A DNA stretch of 64,000 bases, taken from NCBI GenBank assembly GCA_019117285.1, contig DXAA01000011.1:1-64000 (forward strand), given 5' to 3'. The translations under genes and the position numbers were made by a program. Source of the DNA: Candidatus Limosilactobacillus intestinigallinarum. Lineage in GTDB: Bacteria; Bacillota; Bacilli; Lactobacillales; Lactobacillaceae. Below the pieces are notes generated by a model that saw nothing but the letters and a program-made list of their open reading frames with translations, had not been told where the DNA came from and made no database searches. This document shows positions 35,182 through 43,416 of the stretch, in pieces; positions within the stretch are counted from its first letter, which is position 1; each line of letters opens with the position of its first letter.

Positions 35182-35820
35182 CTAGGCCAGTTTCTTTTCC
35201 AGATGTCGCATGTAGTAACTGAGCGGCAGCGTGATGATCAGGTACATGATACCGACGATGAAGTAGGTCGGGATCGTCTGCAGGGTGTCGTTAGCGATCA
35301 GGTTTCCCTGGTACATCAGGTCAAAGCCAGCCACGAAGGCCAGGACGGACGAGTTCTTGACCAAGTTGATGAACTGGTTGCCCAGCGGCGGGATGACAAC
35401 CCGGAAGGCCTGGGGCAGGATGATGTAGCGCATCGCTTGGTGGTAGGTCATCCCGTTGGAGAGGGCCCCCTCCAGTTGGCCACCCTCGACGGAGTTAATC
35501 CCGGCCCGGACGGTCTCCGCAATAAAGGCGGAGGTGTAGAGAGTCAGGCCGATCGTCCCGGCGGTGAAGCCGTTGATCTTAGCGATGTACATCGGGATAA
35601 TCAAGAAGAAGGCCATCGTGATGACCAGCAGGGGAATGTTCCGAAAGACTTCGACATATACCTTGCCGATGACATGCAGGACCCGGTTCTGTGAGATTTC
35701 GAGGAGCGCAAAGAGCGTTCCGATGATCATGCTGCCGACCAGGGCGATGATACTACAGAGGATGGTGTTCCAGAGGCCCATCAGCAGCGGCTGCCATTGT
35801 GTTGCAATTAAGTGTGCCAT
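35182..35820 (-). CDS. Polar amino acid ABC transporter, permease 1
   Basis: A 212-residue permease paralogous to the next gene. The EAA loop reads GALSNGMTYHQAMRYIILPQAFRVVIPPLGNQF and the conserved FRNIPLL is present. Its ATG overlaps the stop of the binding-protein gene by one base (TAATG), pointing to translational coupling. Together the two permeases would form a heterodimer. Confidence 0.92.
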   Translation of the reverse strand: MAHLIATQWQPLLMGLWNTILCSIIALVGSMIIGTLFALLEISQNRVLHVIGKVYVEVFRNIPLLVITMAFFLIIPMYIAKINGFTAGTIGLTLYTSAFIAETVRAGINSVEGGQLEGALSNGMTYHQAMRYIILPQAFRVVIPPLGNQFINLVKNSSVLAFVAGFDLMYQGNLIANDTLQTIPTYFIVGIMYLIITLPLSYYMRHLEKKLA

Positions 35821-36650
35821 TAGCGTTTCATCTCCTGATAATTAAAGCCTTTGACGTTACCGAACCACTTGAGGAGGAGACGGTTATAGGTGCCATCCTT
35901 CTCGACTTCCTTCAGAGCCCAGTTCAGCTTGTTACGGAAGCGTTCCTGATTCTTGTTGACGGCGATTCCGTAGGGCTCCTTGGTGAAGTTGCCCCCGACG
36001 ACCTCGTAGCCGGGATTCTCGGCGGCCATCCCATAAAGGATCCCGTTATCCGTGGTCAGGGCGTCACCCTGCTTGGACTTGAGGGCCGTCATCGCCTGGG
36101 CATAGTCAGAGAGCTGGAGTACCCGAGCCTTGGGCGCGTACTTAGCAACGTTCTTGACCGAGTTGGACCCGGAGACCCCCAGGACCACTTTACCGGGTTG
36201 GTTCAGGTCATTGATGTTCTTGATTGGGCTACCCTTCTTGACCAGTAAGGACTGACCGGCGTCAAAGTAGGAATGGGTGAAGTCAACCTGCTTCTCCCGT
36301 TCCGGCGTGATCGTCATGGTAGCCATGATAGCGTCGATGTTACCGTTCTTTAGCAGCGGTACCCGGGTCCCACTGGTGACGGGAACAAAGACGCACTTGC
36401 CCTTGGGGCCGAGGATCTTCTTGGTCATTGCCTTGGCCAGGTCGATCTCGAAGCCCTCCAGCTTCCCGGTTCGGATGTTTTCTAGCCCAAACAGGCGGGT
36501 ATCGGACTTGACCCCCCAAGTGATCTGCTTGCTCTGTTCATCGCGGGCCAGCACATCCTGCTTGGCCACGGATTGCCCGCAGGCCGACAGGGTCAATAGC
36601 ATTACTGCCAACAGGGTGCCTAGTCCTAATAAGTGCCATAATCTTTTCAT
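35820..36650 (-). CDS. Amino acid ABC transporter, substrate-binding lipoprotein
   Basis: A 276-residue extracellular solute-binding protein of family 3. The N-terminus is a lipoprotein signal (membrane helix ending LTLSAC, with Cys at about residue 24 as the lipidation site). The ligand-binding lobes show GFEIDLAKAMTKKI, MATMTITPEREKQVDFTHSYFDAGQSLLVKK and GVSGSNSVKNV, typical of glutamate/glutamine-type binding proteins. The ligand itself is not certain. It sits between the ATPase gene (13 nt gap) and permease 1 (overlap). Confidence 0.92.
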   Translation of the reverse strand: MKRLWHLLGLGTLLAVMLLTLSACGQSVAKQDVLARDEQSKQITWGVKSDTRLFGLENIRTGKLEGFEIDLAKAMTKKILGPKGKCVFVPVTSGTRVPLLKNGNIDAIMATMTITPEREKQVDFTHSYFDAGQSLLVKKGSPIKNINDLNQPGKVVLGVSGSNSVKNVAKYAPKARVLQLSDYAQAMTALKSKQGDALTTDNGILYGMAAENPGYEVVGGNFTKEPYGIAVNKNQERFRNKLNWALKEVEKDGTYNRLLLKWFGNVKGFNYQEMKR

Positions 36651-36663
36651 GACGAGGCCTCCC

Positions 36664-37410
36664 TTAGATGATGTGTCCGCTGATCTTACTCATGAACTCC
36701 TGGGCCCGCTTGGTGGTTGGCTGTTGGCCAAAGAACTTATCGGTCGTGTCATCCTCAAGAATCTGGCCATCCGCCATAAAGATGACCCGGTCGGCCACGG
36801 CCCGGGCAAAGCTCATTTCGTGAGTGACAACCAGCATTGTCATGTTGGAGTTCTCGGCGATATCCTTCATGACGTCGAGGACATCATCAATCATCTCAGG
36901 GTCCAGGGCACTGGTTGGTTCGTCGAAAAGTAGGCACTTTGGCTTCATCGCTAGACTGCGGGCGATCGCAATCCGCTGCTTCTGGCCCCCGGAGAGCTGG
37001 GCGGGCATGCTATCCGCCTTGCTGGCCAGGCCGACCTTATCCAGGAGTTTCATCGCCAGTTCCCGGTTTTCATCCTCTGGTCGTTTGAGGACGATCCGTG
37101 GGGCGAGCATAATGTTCTCAATAACGGACTTATTATTGTAGAGATTGAAGTGCTGGAAGACCATCCCGACCTCGCGCCGGATCTTATTGATGTTGGTCTT
37201 CTTGTCCGACAGGTCGTAGCCGTTGACGATCAGCTGGCCGGACTGAATCGGGTCGAGCCCGTTGATGGTTCGGATCAAAGTACTCTTCCCAGAACCGGAT
37301 GGGCCGATCAGGACAACCGTCTCCCCGCTATCAATTGTGAGGTTGATGTTTTTCAGTGCATGAAACTTACCATAATATTTTTCCACATTATGGAATTCAA
37401 TCATTGACAT
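36664..37410 (-). CDS. Amino acid ABC transporter, ATP-binding protein
   Basis: A 248-residue ATPase of the polar amino acid uptake family. Walker A is IGPSGSGKSTLIRTI, the signature LSGGQKQRIAIARSLA, Walker B CLLFDEPTSALDPE, and the switch His is in VVTHEMSFA. It is the first gene of the operon. I place the start at the ATG at 37410, because GGGGAG lies 8 nt upstream; the GTG-like start five codons earlier in the track overlaps that site. Confidence 0.94.
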   Translation of the reverse strand: MSMIEFHNVEKYYGKFHALKNINLTIDSGETVVLIGPSGSGKSTLIRTINGLDPIQSGQLIVNGYDLSDKKTNINKIRREVGMVFQHFNLYNNKSVIENIMLAPRIVLKRPEDENRELAMKLLDKVGLASKADSMPAQLSGGQKQRIAIARSLAMKPKCLLFDEPTSALDPEMIDDVLDVMKDIAENSNMTMLVVTHEMSFARAVADRVIFMADGQILEDDTTDKFFGQQPTTKRAQEFMSKISGHII

Positions 37411-37471
37411 AGGTATACTCCCCAATCCATATAAACTTAATTATGACCTCAACATGGACACAATCCACTTA

Positions 37472-37500
37472 ATTATAGTTCTCTATGAAGGGGGCGTCAA
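37472..37500 (-). promoter_or_regulatory. Promoter of the amino acid ABC operon
   Basis: On the minus strand TTGACG (37500-37495) and TATAAT (37477-37472) are 17 nt apart. Confidence 0.8.
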
Positions 37501-37526
37501 AAGCAAATTTCAAGCATAATTCCATA

Positions 37527-37556
37527 AAAAGTCTGATTGATAGGACTTTTGTTTTA
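37527..37556. terminator. Isolated terminator-like hairpin between divergent promoters
   Basis: AAAAGTC pairs with GACTTTT around a 10-nt loop, with T runs in both directions. It lies upstream of the ABC promoter and upstream of usp, so it ends no annotated gene. The rest of the 266-bp gap holds the ABC promoter and the usp leader. Confidence 0.5.
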
Positions 37557-37613
37557 GGATAACCAAAATAATTATTTACAAACCGCAGATAAGTAGTAAC
37601 ATAGGGAGTGTAA

Positions 37614-37651
37614 TTTAACGAAGACGAGCGTGTCATGCTTTCATCGTTAAA
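37614..37651 (+). ncRNA. Hairpin in the usp 5' leader (possible Lacto-usp motif)
   Basis: TTTAACGA (37614-37621) and TCGTTAAA (37644-37651) pair perfectly around a 22-nt loop that can itself fold (GAGC/GCTT). It lies 25 nt before the usp start. The Lacto-usp RNA motif is known from leaders of usp operons in Lactobacillales; whether this is it needs a covariance search. Confidence 0.4.
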
Positions 37652-37676
37652 TGAGAACATAGAGAGGGGTATACTA

Positions 37677-38153
37677 ATGTTCGAAATTAAACCAAAGAAG
37701 TTCAAGCGAATCCTCGTTGGGGTTGATGACGCACCGGATGCCCGGGCCGCTTTTTCCTACGCGGTTGACAAGGCTAAACGTGATGGTTCGGAAATCGGGA
37801 TCGTTTCTATCCTGGAGACGGGCCACGTTAGCGTCTACCAAATTTTAGATAAGGACTATGTCCACAGCAGTGAAGACGAGCTGCGTAAGCGGATCAACGA
37901 ATACGTTCAAGCGGCTATTGATTACGGTGTTGATCCAAAGAAGATCACGGCCATTGTCGACCATGGTGAGCGGCCAGCCGAACGGATCTGCAACCACGTT
38001 ATCCCAGCCTTCCAGCCAGACCTGCTGGTAGTTGGCTCCATCGGTAAGTGGGGTAACCGGAAGGCCGTTGGTTCCCAGGCTTCCTACATGACTCGTCATG
38101 CTGGGACCTCCGTCTTCGTTATCCGGACGACGGCAGTTGAAACATACGAATAA
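37677..38153 (+). CDS. Universal stress protein, UspA family
   Basis: A 158-residue single-domain UspA protein. The N-terminal strand reads KRILVGVDDAPDARAAFSYAV, with the Asp that contacts nucleotide. The ATP-binding motif G-2x-G-9x-G(S/T) appears as VVGSIGKWGNRKAVGSQASYMTRHAGTSVFVI, somewhat altered. It acts as a cytoplasmic stress protein, probably as a dimer. The ATG at 37677 follows GAGAGGGG; the earlier start in the track lies in the leader hairpin. Short upstream distance and strong codon bias suggest good expression. Confidence 0.9.
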   Translation: MFEIKPKKFKRILVGVDDAPDARAAFSYAVDKAKRDGSEIGIVSILETGHVSVYQILDKDYVHSSEDELRKRINEYVQAAIDYGVDPKKITAIVDHGERPAERICNHVIPAFQPDLLVVGSIGKWGNRKAVGSQASYMTRHAGTSVFVIRTTAVETYE

Positions 38154-38201
38154 TATCACGCTTGTATTTAGTATTGCGTTGTCCTGATTGAGGACAACAT
38201 G

Positions 38202-38235
38202 AAAGAGGCTGAGTTAATGCTCAGCCTCTTTTTCC
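38202..38235 (+). terminator. Terminator after the usp gene
   Basis: AAAGAGGCTGAG pairs with CTCAGCCTCTTT; T run follows. Confidence 0.9.
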
Positions 38236-38291
38236 ATGCTTAGGCAAATTTGAATGTTTCTAAGCTAGCAATGAATAGCATTATAAAACGC

Positions 38292-38319
38292 TTGTAACTT
38301 AATACTTTGATGTTATAAT
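38292..38319 (+). promoter_or_regulatory. Promoter of the VIT gene pair
   Basis: TTGTAA and TATAAT separated by 16 nt. Confidence 0.6.
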
Positions 38320-38350
38320 GGTTCTAAACTAGAGAAGAGAAGGCGAAACT

Positions 38351-39034
38351 ATGCCAAAGAAGAAAATGTCATTGGCCCAGAAGGTCAACGTCTTACGGGC
38401 GAGTGTCATGGGCGCCAATGACGGGATTATCTCTGTTGCCGGGATTGTCATTGGGGTGGCCGCGGCGACAAGTAATCCTTATTCCATTTTAATTTCTGGC
38501 CTGTCAGGTAGTCTGGCCGGAACAATTTCGATGTGCATGGGGGAGTACGTTTCGGTCTCTACCCAGAAGGATTCCCAGAAGATGGCCCTGATCAGTGAGC
38601 GCCAGCGGCTGCAAGACCAGTACCAGCAGGAATTCGCTTACGTTCAAAAGCAGTATGAGAAACAGGACATCGATCCCAAGCTAGCCAAGCAGGCTACCAA
38701 GGAACTGATGGACAAGGATGCCCTGTCGACCGTAGTTCAGGAGCGCTACGGTTTTAACCCCAAGGAGTTCACCAGTCCCTACGCGGCGGCGATTGCCTCC
38801 TTTATCTCGTTTCCGACCGGTTCAATCCTGCCGATGGTGGCGGTGACGATGGCGCCGGAACACGTCCGGATCTTTGCAACTATGATTGCCGTTTTGATCG
38901 CCCTGCTGATCACCGGGTACTTTGCGGCGGTACTGAGCAAGGCCGACCGGGTCAAGTCAATGTTACGGAACGCCACGGCGGGCCTGTTGACGATGTGTGT
39001 GACCTATCTGATTGGGCAACTGTTTGCCCGCTAA
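38351..39034 (+). CDS. VIT/CCC1-family metal ion transporter 1
   Basis: A 227-residue VIT-family protein (vacuolar iron transporter type), expected to move Fe(II) or Mn(II) out of the cytoplasm. It has five predicted membrane segments and the family marks LRASVMGANDGIISVAGIV, in which Asp lines the metal path, and MGEYVSVSTQKDS. The cytosolic loop after segment 2 is rich in charged residues (QKQYEKQDIDPKLAKQATKELMDKD) and would be the metal-binding domain. A second copy follows 15 nt later, so they form an operon and perhaps a heterodimer. Confidence 0.92.
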   Translation: MPKKKMSLAQKVNVLRASVMGANDGIISVAGIVIGVAAATSNPYSILISGLSGSLAGTISMCMGEYVSVSTQKDSQKMALISERQRLQDQYQQEFAYVQKQYEKQDIDPKLAKQATKELMDKDALSTVVQERYGFNPKEFTSPYAAAIASFISFPTGSILPMVAVTMAPEHVRIFATMIAVLIALLITGYFAAVLSKADRVKSMLRNATAGLLTMCVTYLIGQLFAR

Positions 39035-39049
39035 AGGAGATGAGTGTTC

Positions 39050-39736
39050 ATGGCGAAAATTAAACGGAAGAAGCAAACAATGGAAGAAAAGCTGAACACG
39101 CTCCGGGCGGGGGTTCTCGGCTCTAACGATGGGATCCTGACGGTTGTTGGGGTTCTGGTTTCCGTGGCGGCGGCCACGACCGACCGGTTCACGATTTTCA
39201 TCGCCGGTCTGTCCGACCTGCTGGCCTGTGCCTTCTCAATGGCCTGCGGGGAATACGCCTCCGTTTCCACTCAGCGGGATACCGAGGAGTCGGCGGTCAG
39301 CACCGAGGAGCGCCTGCTCAAGACCGACTTTGCGGGTGAGTTAGCCACAGTCAAGCAGTACTACGTTGCTAAGGGAGTTACCCCAGCAACCTCCCTGGCG
39401 ATTGCCAAGGATCTGTTGAGCAAGAAGCCCCTGGAGACGATGGTGCGGGTCAAGTACGACATCGAGTTGGGGCACTTCCTGAGCCCATGGGATGCCGCCT
39501 TCTCGTCCCTCTTTAGTGCAGCAGCTGGGGGACTCTTCCCGCTGATGGCGATGACCTTTGCGCCGAACGCCTACAAGTGGTATGCGGTGATCCTGGCAGT
39601 GATTCTGACCAGTGCGTTGACCGGGTTTATCAGTTCCAAGCTGGGGAACGGTCTGGTCAAGGTGGCCGTCATTCGGAACATCATCATTGGGCTGATCACG
39701 ATCACGATCCACTACGGTGTTGGTAAGCTCTTCTAA
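39050..39736 (+). CDS. VIT/CCC1-family metal ion transporter 2
   Basis: A 228-residue paralogue of the preceding gene with LRAGVLGSNDGILTVVGVLV and CGEYASVSTQRDT. The cytosolic loop differs, with TEERLLKTDFAGELATVKQYY. AAAGGAGATGA lies upstream; the ATG at 39050 is 7 nt from its end, and the GTG at 39044 is a possible alternative. Tandem VIT genes occur in other lactobacilli and may differ in metal preference. The CDF exporter and the DtxR-type regulator downstream strengthen the metal-homeostasis theme. Confidence 0.9.
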   Translation: MAKIKRKKQTMEEKLNTLRAGVLGSNDGILTVVGVLVSVAAATTDRFTIFIAGLSDLLACAFSMACGEYASVSTQRDTEESAVSTEERLLKTDFAGELATVKQYYVAKGVTPATSLAIAKDLLSKKPLETMVRVKYDIELGHFLSPWDAAFSSLFSAAAGGLFPLMAMTFAPNAYKWYAVILAVILTSALTGFISSKLGNGLVKVAVIRNIIIGLITITIHYGVGKLF

Positions 39737-39771
39737 ATTTAATGAGTAATATGAACTGCGTGCAAAAAGAG

Positions 39772-39860
39772 GCGGGCAATTCATCACGTCCTTAAAAGAA
39801 CGTGTTTTCTTGCCCGCTTTCAAAAAATGCGGTTGACGAAGATTCGTCAGCCGCATTTTG
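39772..39860. terminator. Two consecutive hairpin terminators between convergent VIT and CDF genes
   Basis: Hairpin 1: GCGGGCAA with TTGCCCGC plus inner CACGT/ACGTG, then CTTT. Hairpin 2: AATGCGGTTGACGAA with TTCGTCAGCCGCATT, flanked by A and T runs. Confidence 0.85.
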
Positions 39861-39872
39861 GTGTTTCATGAC

Positions 39873-40799
39873 TTAGTGCCGATGTTTGTAGCCGCCCGAC
39901 TTAATGACGTTTTCCTCATCGACGGGGGTATTGAAGAGCTCCTCATCCTTTCCCCGGGAGCACTCCGCCTGAAGGGTGATGTGGCAGATGCCGTACTTGT
40001 GGCGGAGGATGTCCTCAACCTGGCGGTAGATCCCCTCTACCTGACTGAGGGGGAGGTTCTGGCAGTTGAGGTGGGCGGAGAAGATGATCCGGTGCTCATC
40101 GATCATCCAGGCGTGGACGTGGTGAACATCGACAACACCGGGCACCTGCTTGATGTCCTTGGCGATATTGTCGTAGTCCAGGTCGGGGGATGACTGCATC
40201 AGGATCTTGATGGTCTGGACAATGATCGGCCAGGACTCGTAGGCGATGTAGAGGGCTACGGCGATGGTCAGGGCCGGGTCAAGCCAGGGCACGTTGACGA
40301 AGGTCAGGATCAGTCCACCGATGATGACGGCAACCGAGGAAAGGGCGTCACTGAGCACGTGGAGGTAGGTGGCCTTGACATTTAGACTGTCGTGGCTGCC
40401 GGCGTGAAGCAGCAGGGCGGAGGCCAGGTTGGCCACCAGACCGACGATCGCCACGGTCAGCATAATCCCCCCATTGATGTGTTGGGGATGATCTAGCCGT
40501 TGGATGGCTTCGCCGATCAGGAAGATAGCGATGATGACCAGTAGGAGACTGTTGGTCAGTGCCGAGAGGATCTCCGCCCGCCGGTAACCATAGGTTCGTT
40601 CCCGGGTCTCGGGATGGCTGCCGATGTGTTGGGCGAAGTAGCCGAGGACGATTGAGAACGAATCTCCCATGTTGTGGAAGGCGTCAGAGAGCAGGGCCAG
40701 ACTGCCTGAGACCAGGCCCCCAATGATTTCAACAACCGTAATTAAAACGTTCAGTAGGGTAACCGCTAAGAAGCGTTTACCAGTGATCTTTTCTTCCAT
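39873..40799 (-). CDS. Cation diffusion facilitator (CzcD/ZitB-like) metal exporter
   Basis: A 308-residue CDF transporter with six membrane segments. The two halves of the transport site show as SDAFHNMGDSFSIV in helix 2 and YLHVLSDALSSVAV in helix 5 (HxxxD in both), the pattern of zinc-transporting members and not the DxxxD of manganese ones. The C-terminal cytosolic domain has VDVHHVHAWMIDEHRIIFSAHL. The protein exports Zn(II) or similar in exchange for protons. The C-terminus ends GGYKHRH. GGAGCGACC precedes the ATG. It is divergent from the DtxR-type gene. Confidence 0.92.
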   Translation of the reverse strand: MEEKITGKRFLAVTLLNVLITVVEIIGGLVSGSLALLSDAFHNMGDSFSIVLGYFAQHIGSHPETRERTYGYRRAEILSALTNSLLLVIIAIFLIGEAIQRLDHPQHINGGIMLTVAIVGLVANLASALLLHAGSHDSLNVKATYLHVLSDALSSVAVIIGGLILTFVNVPWLDPALTIAVALYIAYESWPIIVQTIKILMQSSPDLDYDNIAKDIKQVPGVVDVHHVHAWMIDEHRIIFSAHLNCQNLPLSQVEGIYRQVEDILRHKYGICHITLQAECSRGKDEELFNTPVDEENVIKSGGYKHRH

Positions 40800-40884
40800 A
40801 ATAAAATGGTCGCTCCTTAAATAATATGAATTGCAATTTTTAACCCGATCGCATTATAATAACTAAATGTTATTAACAGAAAAG

Positions 40885-40923
40885 TTAGGGCTTCCAAACT
40901 ACCCTTCCATGATATGCTATAAT
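40885..40923 (+). promoter_or_regulatory. DtxR/MntR-like box before the metal regulator gene
   Basis: TTAGGGCTTCCAAA (40885-40898) resembles the TTAGG-N4-CCTAA core of DtxR/MntR sites with one change. It lies about where the -35 box of a promoter with TATAAT at 40918-40923 would be. Confidence 0.35.
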
Positions 40924-41004
40924 AATGGTATGTTCAATATTTGACGAGGAGTATTATTTTTCGTGACCGTTCGAAGGCCAGAAATTCTTATTAGAGGTGA
41001 ATTG

Positions 41005-41655
41005 ATGTTGACTCCAATGAAGGAAGACTACCTGAAAATTATTTTTGAGCTGGGCGGCAGTCACAAAAAGGTATCCAATAAGGAGATCTCACTGGGCCTG
41101 GGCATCGCGGCCGGGTCCGTTACCGAGATGATTTCCAAGCTAGCCGACGAAGGGCTGGTGGTTCACGAACCGTACTCGGGAATCTCATTGACGGACAAGG
41201 GGCAGCGCTATGCGGCCGAACTGGTCCGTAAGCACCGGCTCTGGGAGACCTTCCTGGTGGATAAGCTTCACTACAACTTCGCTGACGTTCACCCGGAGGC
41301 TGAGGTCCTTGAACACCAGACCAGTGATCGGCTGGCCACGGCGTTGGATGACTTCCTTGGTCATCCCCAGAACTGTCCCCACGGTGGGGTCATTCCGGCG
41401 GCCAATGGGCACTTCCCGGATGTCAGTCACCGACTGCTGGCGGATGCCGCGGATGGTGAGGAGGTCGAATTGGAACGGTTCCTGGATAACCACGAGCTGT
41501 TGACCTACCTCGAGGAACTCAACCTGCGTCCCCAGGATAGGGTCAAGGTCGTCCGGCACGAGCCGTTTGAGGGTCCAATCGTGATCACCAAGGACGGGGA
41601 CGACAAGCAAGTCAGCGTCTCCTATAAAGCGGCCCACAACATTTTCATTAAATAA
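41005..41655 (+). CDS. DtxR/MntR-family metal-dependent regulator
   Basis: A 216-residue iron- or manganese-dependent repressor. The helix-turn-helix is VSNKEISLGLGIAAGSVTEMISKLADEGLV (about residues 22-51), followed by the dimerisation domain with metal ligands in EVLEHQTSDRLATALDDFLGHPQNCPHG, and a C-terminal SH3-like FeoA domain (LRPQDRVKVVRHEPFEGPIVI), which makes it a long-form member. It would repress metal uptake or activate efflux; the nearby VIT and CDF genes are the natural targets. The ATG at 41005 follows AGAGGTGA and replaces the earlier GTG in the track. Confidence 0.9.
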   Translation: MLTPMKEDYLKIIFELGGSHKKVSNKEISLGLGIAAGSVTEMISKLADEGLVVHEPYSGISLTDKGQRYAAELVRKHRLWETFLVDKLHYNFADVHPEAEVLEHQTSDRLATALDDFLGHPQNCPHGGVIPAANGHFPDVSHRLLADAADGEEVELERFLDNHELLTYLEELNLRPQDRVKVVRHEPFEGPIVITKDGDDKQVSVSYKAAHNIFIK

Positions 41656-41660
41656 CCAGG

Positions 41661-41690
41661 AAAGCGGTCATGGAAAATGATCGCTTTTTT
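41661..41690 (+). terminator. Terminator after the DtxR-type gene
   Basis: AAAGCGGTCAT pairs with ATGATCGCTTT, T run. Confidence 0.85.
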
Positions 41691-41833
41691 ACTAGGGCCA
41701 TGTTAAAATTAAATTTGTAGTTTTTAAGTGCGGCTGGCTCGATTTGTTTCATCTATAAGTAAAGCGATCTTCCATCTTCACCAATGATTATTACAAATAC
41801 AGCGTGCCGATGAGCACAGGAGGATTCATACGA
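41691..41833 (+). promoter_or_regulatory. Long 5' leader of the cold-shock gene
   Basis: About 140 nt separate the previous terminator from the csp start. A small hairpin GTGC-N5-GCAC (41804-41816) lies directly before the GGAGG. Long structured leaders are usual for csp mRNAs and control their translation at low temperature. No clear -35/-10 pair is seen. Confidence 0.4.
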
Positions 41834-42034
41834 ATGGAACAAGGAACAGTTAAATGGTTTAACAACGACAAGGGCTATGGCTTCATCAACCGGGAGAGCG
41901 GCGACGACGTGTTTGTTCACTTCTCTGCCATCCAAGGCGACGGCTTCAAGAGTCTAGACGAGGGTCAACACGTGACCTTCGATGTTGAAGAGGGCGACCG
42001 GGGCCTTCAAGCGGTCAACGTTGTTAAGGATTAA
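41834..42034 (+). CDS. Cold-shock protein, CspA family
   Basis: A 66-residue single-domain cold-shock protein, an RNA and single-strand DNA chaperone. RNP1 is KGYGFINRE and RNP2 VFVHFSAIQ, both intact. The real start is the ATG giving [10 protein letters not shown]; the ORF in the track adds ten upstream residues that are leader sequence. AGGAGGATTC lies 10 nt before it. A terminator follows, so it is monocistronic. Confidence 0.95.
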   Translation: MEQGTVKWFNNDKGYGFINRESGDDVFVHFSAIQGDGFKSLDEGQHVTFDVEEGDRGLQAVNVVKD

Positions 42035-42049
42035 CGACTAAATCTGATG

Positions 42050-42090
42050 GGTGCTGCTGACAATGCAAATTGTTAGTGGTACCTTTTTTA
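42050..42090 (+). terminator. Terminator after the cold-shock gene
   Basis: GGTGCTGCTGACAAT pairs with ATTGTTAGTGGTACC using G-U pairs, then a T run. The promoter for the next gene is not evident. Confidence 0.75.
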
Positions 42091-42121
42091 GTAGAGTCAA
42101 TTGCACAAAGGAAGTGGACAG

Positions 42122-42877
42122 ATGCTAACGAAGAAACGGCGCCGGCTGGCCCTGCGGACGTGCTCACTGGCCGGGCGGATTCTCATCGAGAATGGTTCCA
42201 ACATGGAGCGGGTCAACGATACCCTCCACCGGATGGCGCACACGGCTGGCCTCCAGGACTTTCAAGCCTTCACGACGGTGACCGGGATCGTGCTCGGCGC
42301 CAACAACATGCCCAATGCAATGGTGATGAACATCCGTCGGCGTAAGAATGATCTGAGCAAGGTGACCGCGGTCAACGAAATTTCCCGGGAAATGTCCCAG
42401 GGCCTGATCACCCTCCCTGAGGCCTATGCCCAGTTGCAGTGGGTTGATCGTCAGGGCCCGTACAAGTACCAGAACCTGGTTGAGGCCCTGGCCGCTGCCG
42501 TCTTAAGCATGGCGTTGATGATCGTTTTCACCGGCGATTACCAAGACTCCTGGGCCGGATTTGTCGACGGTGGGATCAGCTACGCGGTTTTCTCCTACGT
42601 GATCCGTAAGTTCAAGATCCAGTACCTGGGCGAGTTCTGCTCGTCCCTGGTGATCGGCTTCCTGGCGGTCCTGATGGTCAAACTCGGCTGGGCCCACAGC
42701 ATCAACGACATCATCATCGGGGCCGTAATGCCACTGGTCCCGGGAATCCCATTGACCAACGCGGCCCGCGACCTGGTGTCGGGCAACCTAATCTCGGGAC
42801 CAACCCGGGGGATTGAGGCTATCCTGACGGCGGTCTCGATCGGTAGCGCCATTGTCATTGTTCTGCATTTCGCTTAG
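42122..42877 (+). CDS. Threonine/serine exporter family, ThrE N-terminal part (split form)
   Basis: A 251-residue protein equal to the first half of ThrE: a cytosolic N-terminal part (AGRILIENGSNMERVNDTLHRM) and five membrane segments with the conserved VMPLVPGIPLTNAARDLVSGNLISG. Its partner follows 11 nt later. The ATG at 42122 lies after AAAGGAAGTGG and replaces the TTG seven codons upstream. The substrate, threonine/serine or related small molecules, is inferred from family. Confidence 0.88.
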   Translation: MLTKKRRRLALRTCSLAGRILIENGSNMERVNDTLHRMAHTAGLQDFQAFTTVTGIVLGANNMPNAMVMNIRRRKNDLSKVTAVNEISREMSQGLITLPEAYAQLQWVDRQGPYKYQNLVEALAAAVLSMALMIVFTGDYQDSWAGFVDGGISYAVFSYVIRKFKIQYLGEFCSSLVIGFLAVLMVKLGWAHSINDIIIGAVMPLVPGIPLTNAARDLVSGNLISGPTRGIEAILTAVSIGSAIVIVLHFA

Positions 42878-42888
42878 GGGGTGGAAGA

Positions 42889-43356
42889 ATGCATTATTGG
42901 TTGAACCTGGCACTGCAGTTTTTCCTCTCCTACATCTCGACAGTCTGCTTCGGCATCCTTCTCCATATCCCGCCGCGTGCCTACAACGTGGCCGGGATTA
43001 TCGGTGGGGGCTCTTGGGTCATCTATTGGGTCATGTATTACCAGCATGGGATCGGCCTGGCCTTTGGCAACCTCTTTGCCGCCGTTTTGATTGCTCTGTG
43101 CAGCCGCTGGGCGGCCCAGCACAAGAAGATGCCGGCAATTGTCTTCGAGGTCCCCGCCCTGGTTCCCTTTGTTCCCGGTGGCCAGGCCTACAAGATGGTT
43201 CGTAATTTTGCTATCGGCAACTACCACCTGGTCACCGTCTACTTCTACCAGGTGGTAGTTATCGTCGGTGCAATCACCCTGGGCTTTGGACTGGGTGAAC
43301 TGCTGAACCGGATCATTCACTACCGTCGCTGGAAAATTGTGAAAAAGAACCGTTGA
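42889..43356 (+). CDS. Threonine/serine exporter family, ThrE C-terminal part (DUF3815)
   Basis: A 155-residue membrane protein with four to five segments forming the second half of the split ThrE exporter. The signature is VFEVPALVPFVPGGQAYKMVRN. GGGGGTGG precedes the ATG 11 nt after the partner's stop. The fused form at 16.2 kb contains both parts in one chain. Confidence 0.87.
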   Translation: MHYWLNLALQFFLSYISTVCFGILLHIPPRAYNVAGIIGGGSWVIYWVMYYQHGIGLAFGNLFAAVLIALCSRWAAQHKKMPAIVFEVPALVPFVPGGQAYKMVRNFAIGNYHLVTVYFYQVVVIVGAITLGFGLGELLNRIIHYRRWKIVKKNR

Positions 43357-43416
43357 CGGCGGGGCAGTGTGGTATACTCAGTTAATGTTATCAATATCAA
43401 AATAGGAGATTTATTA

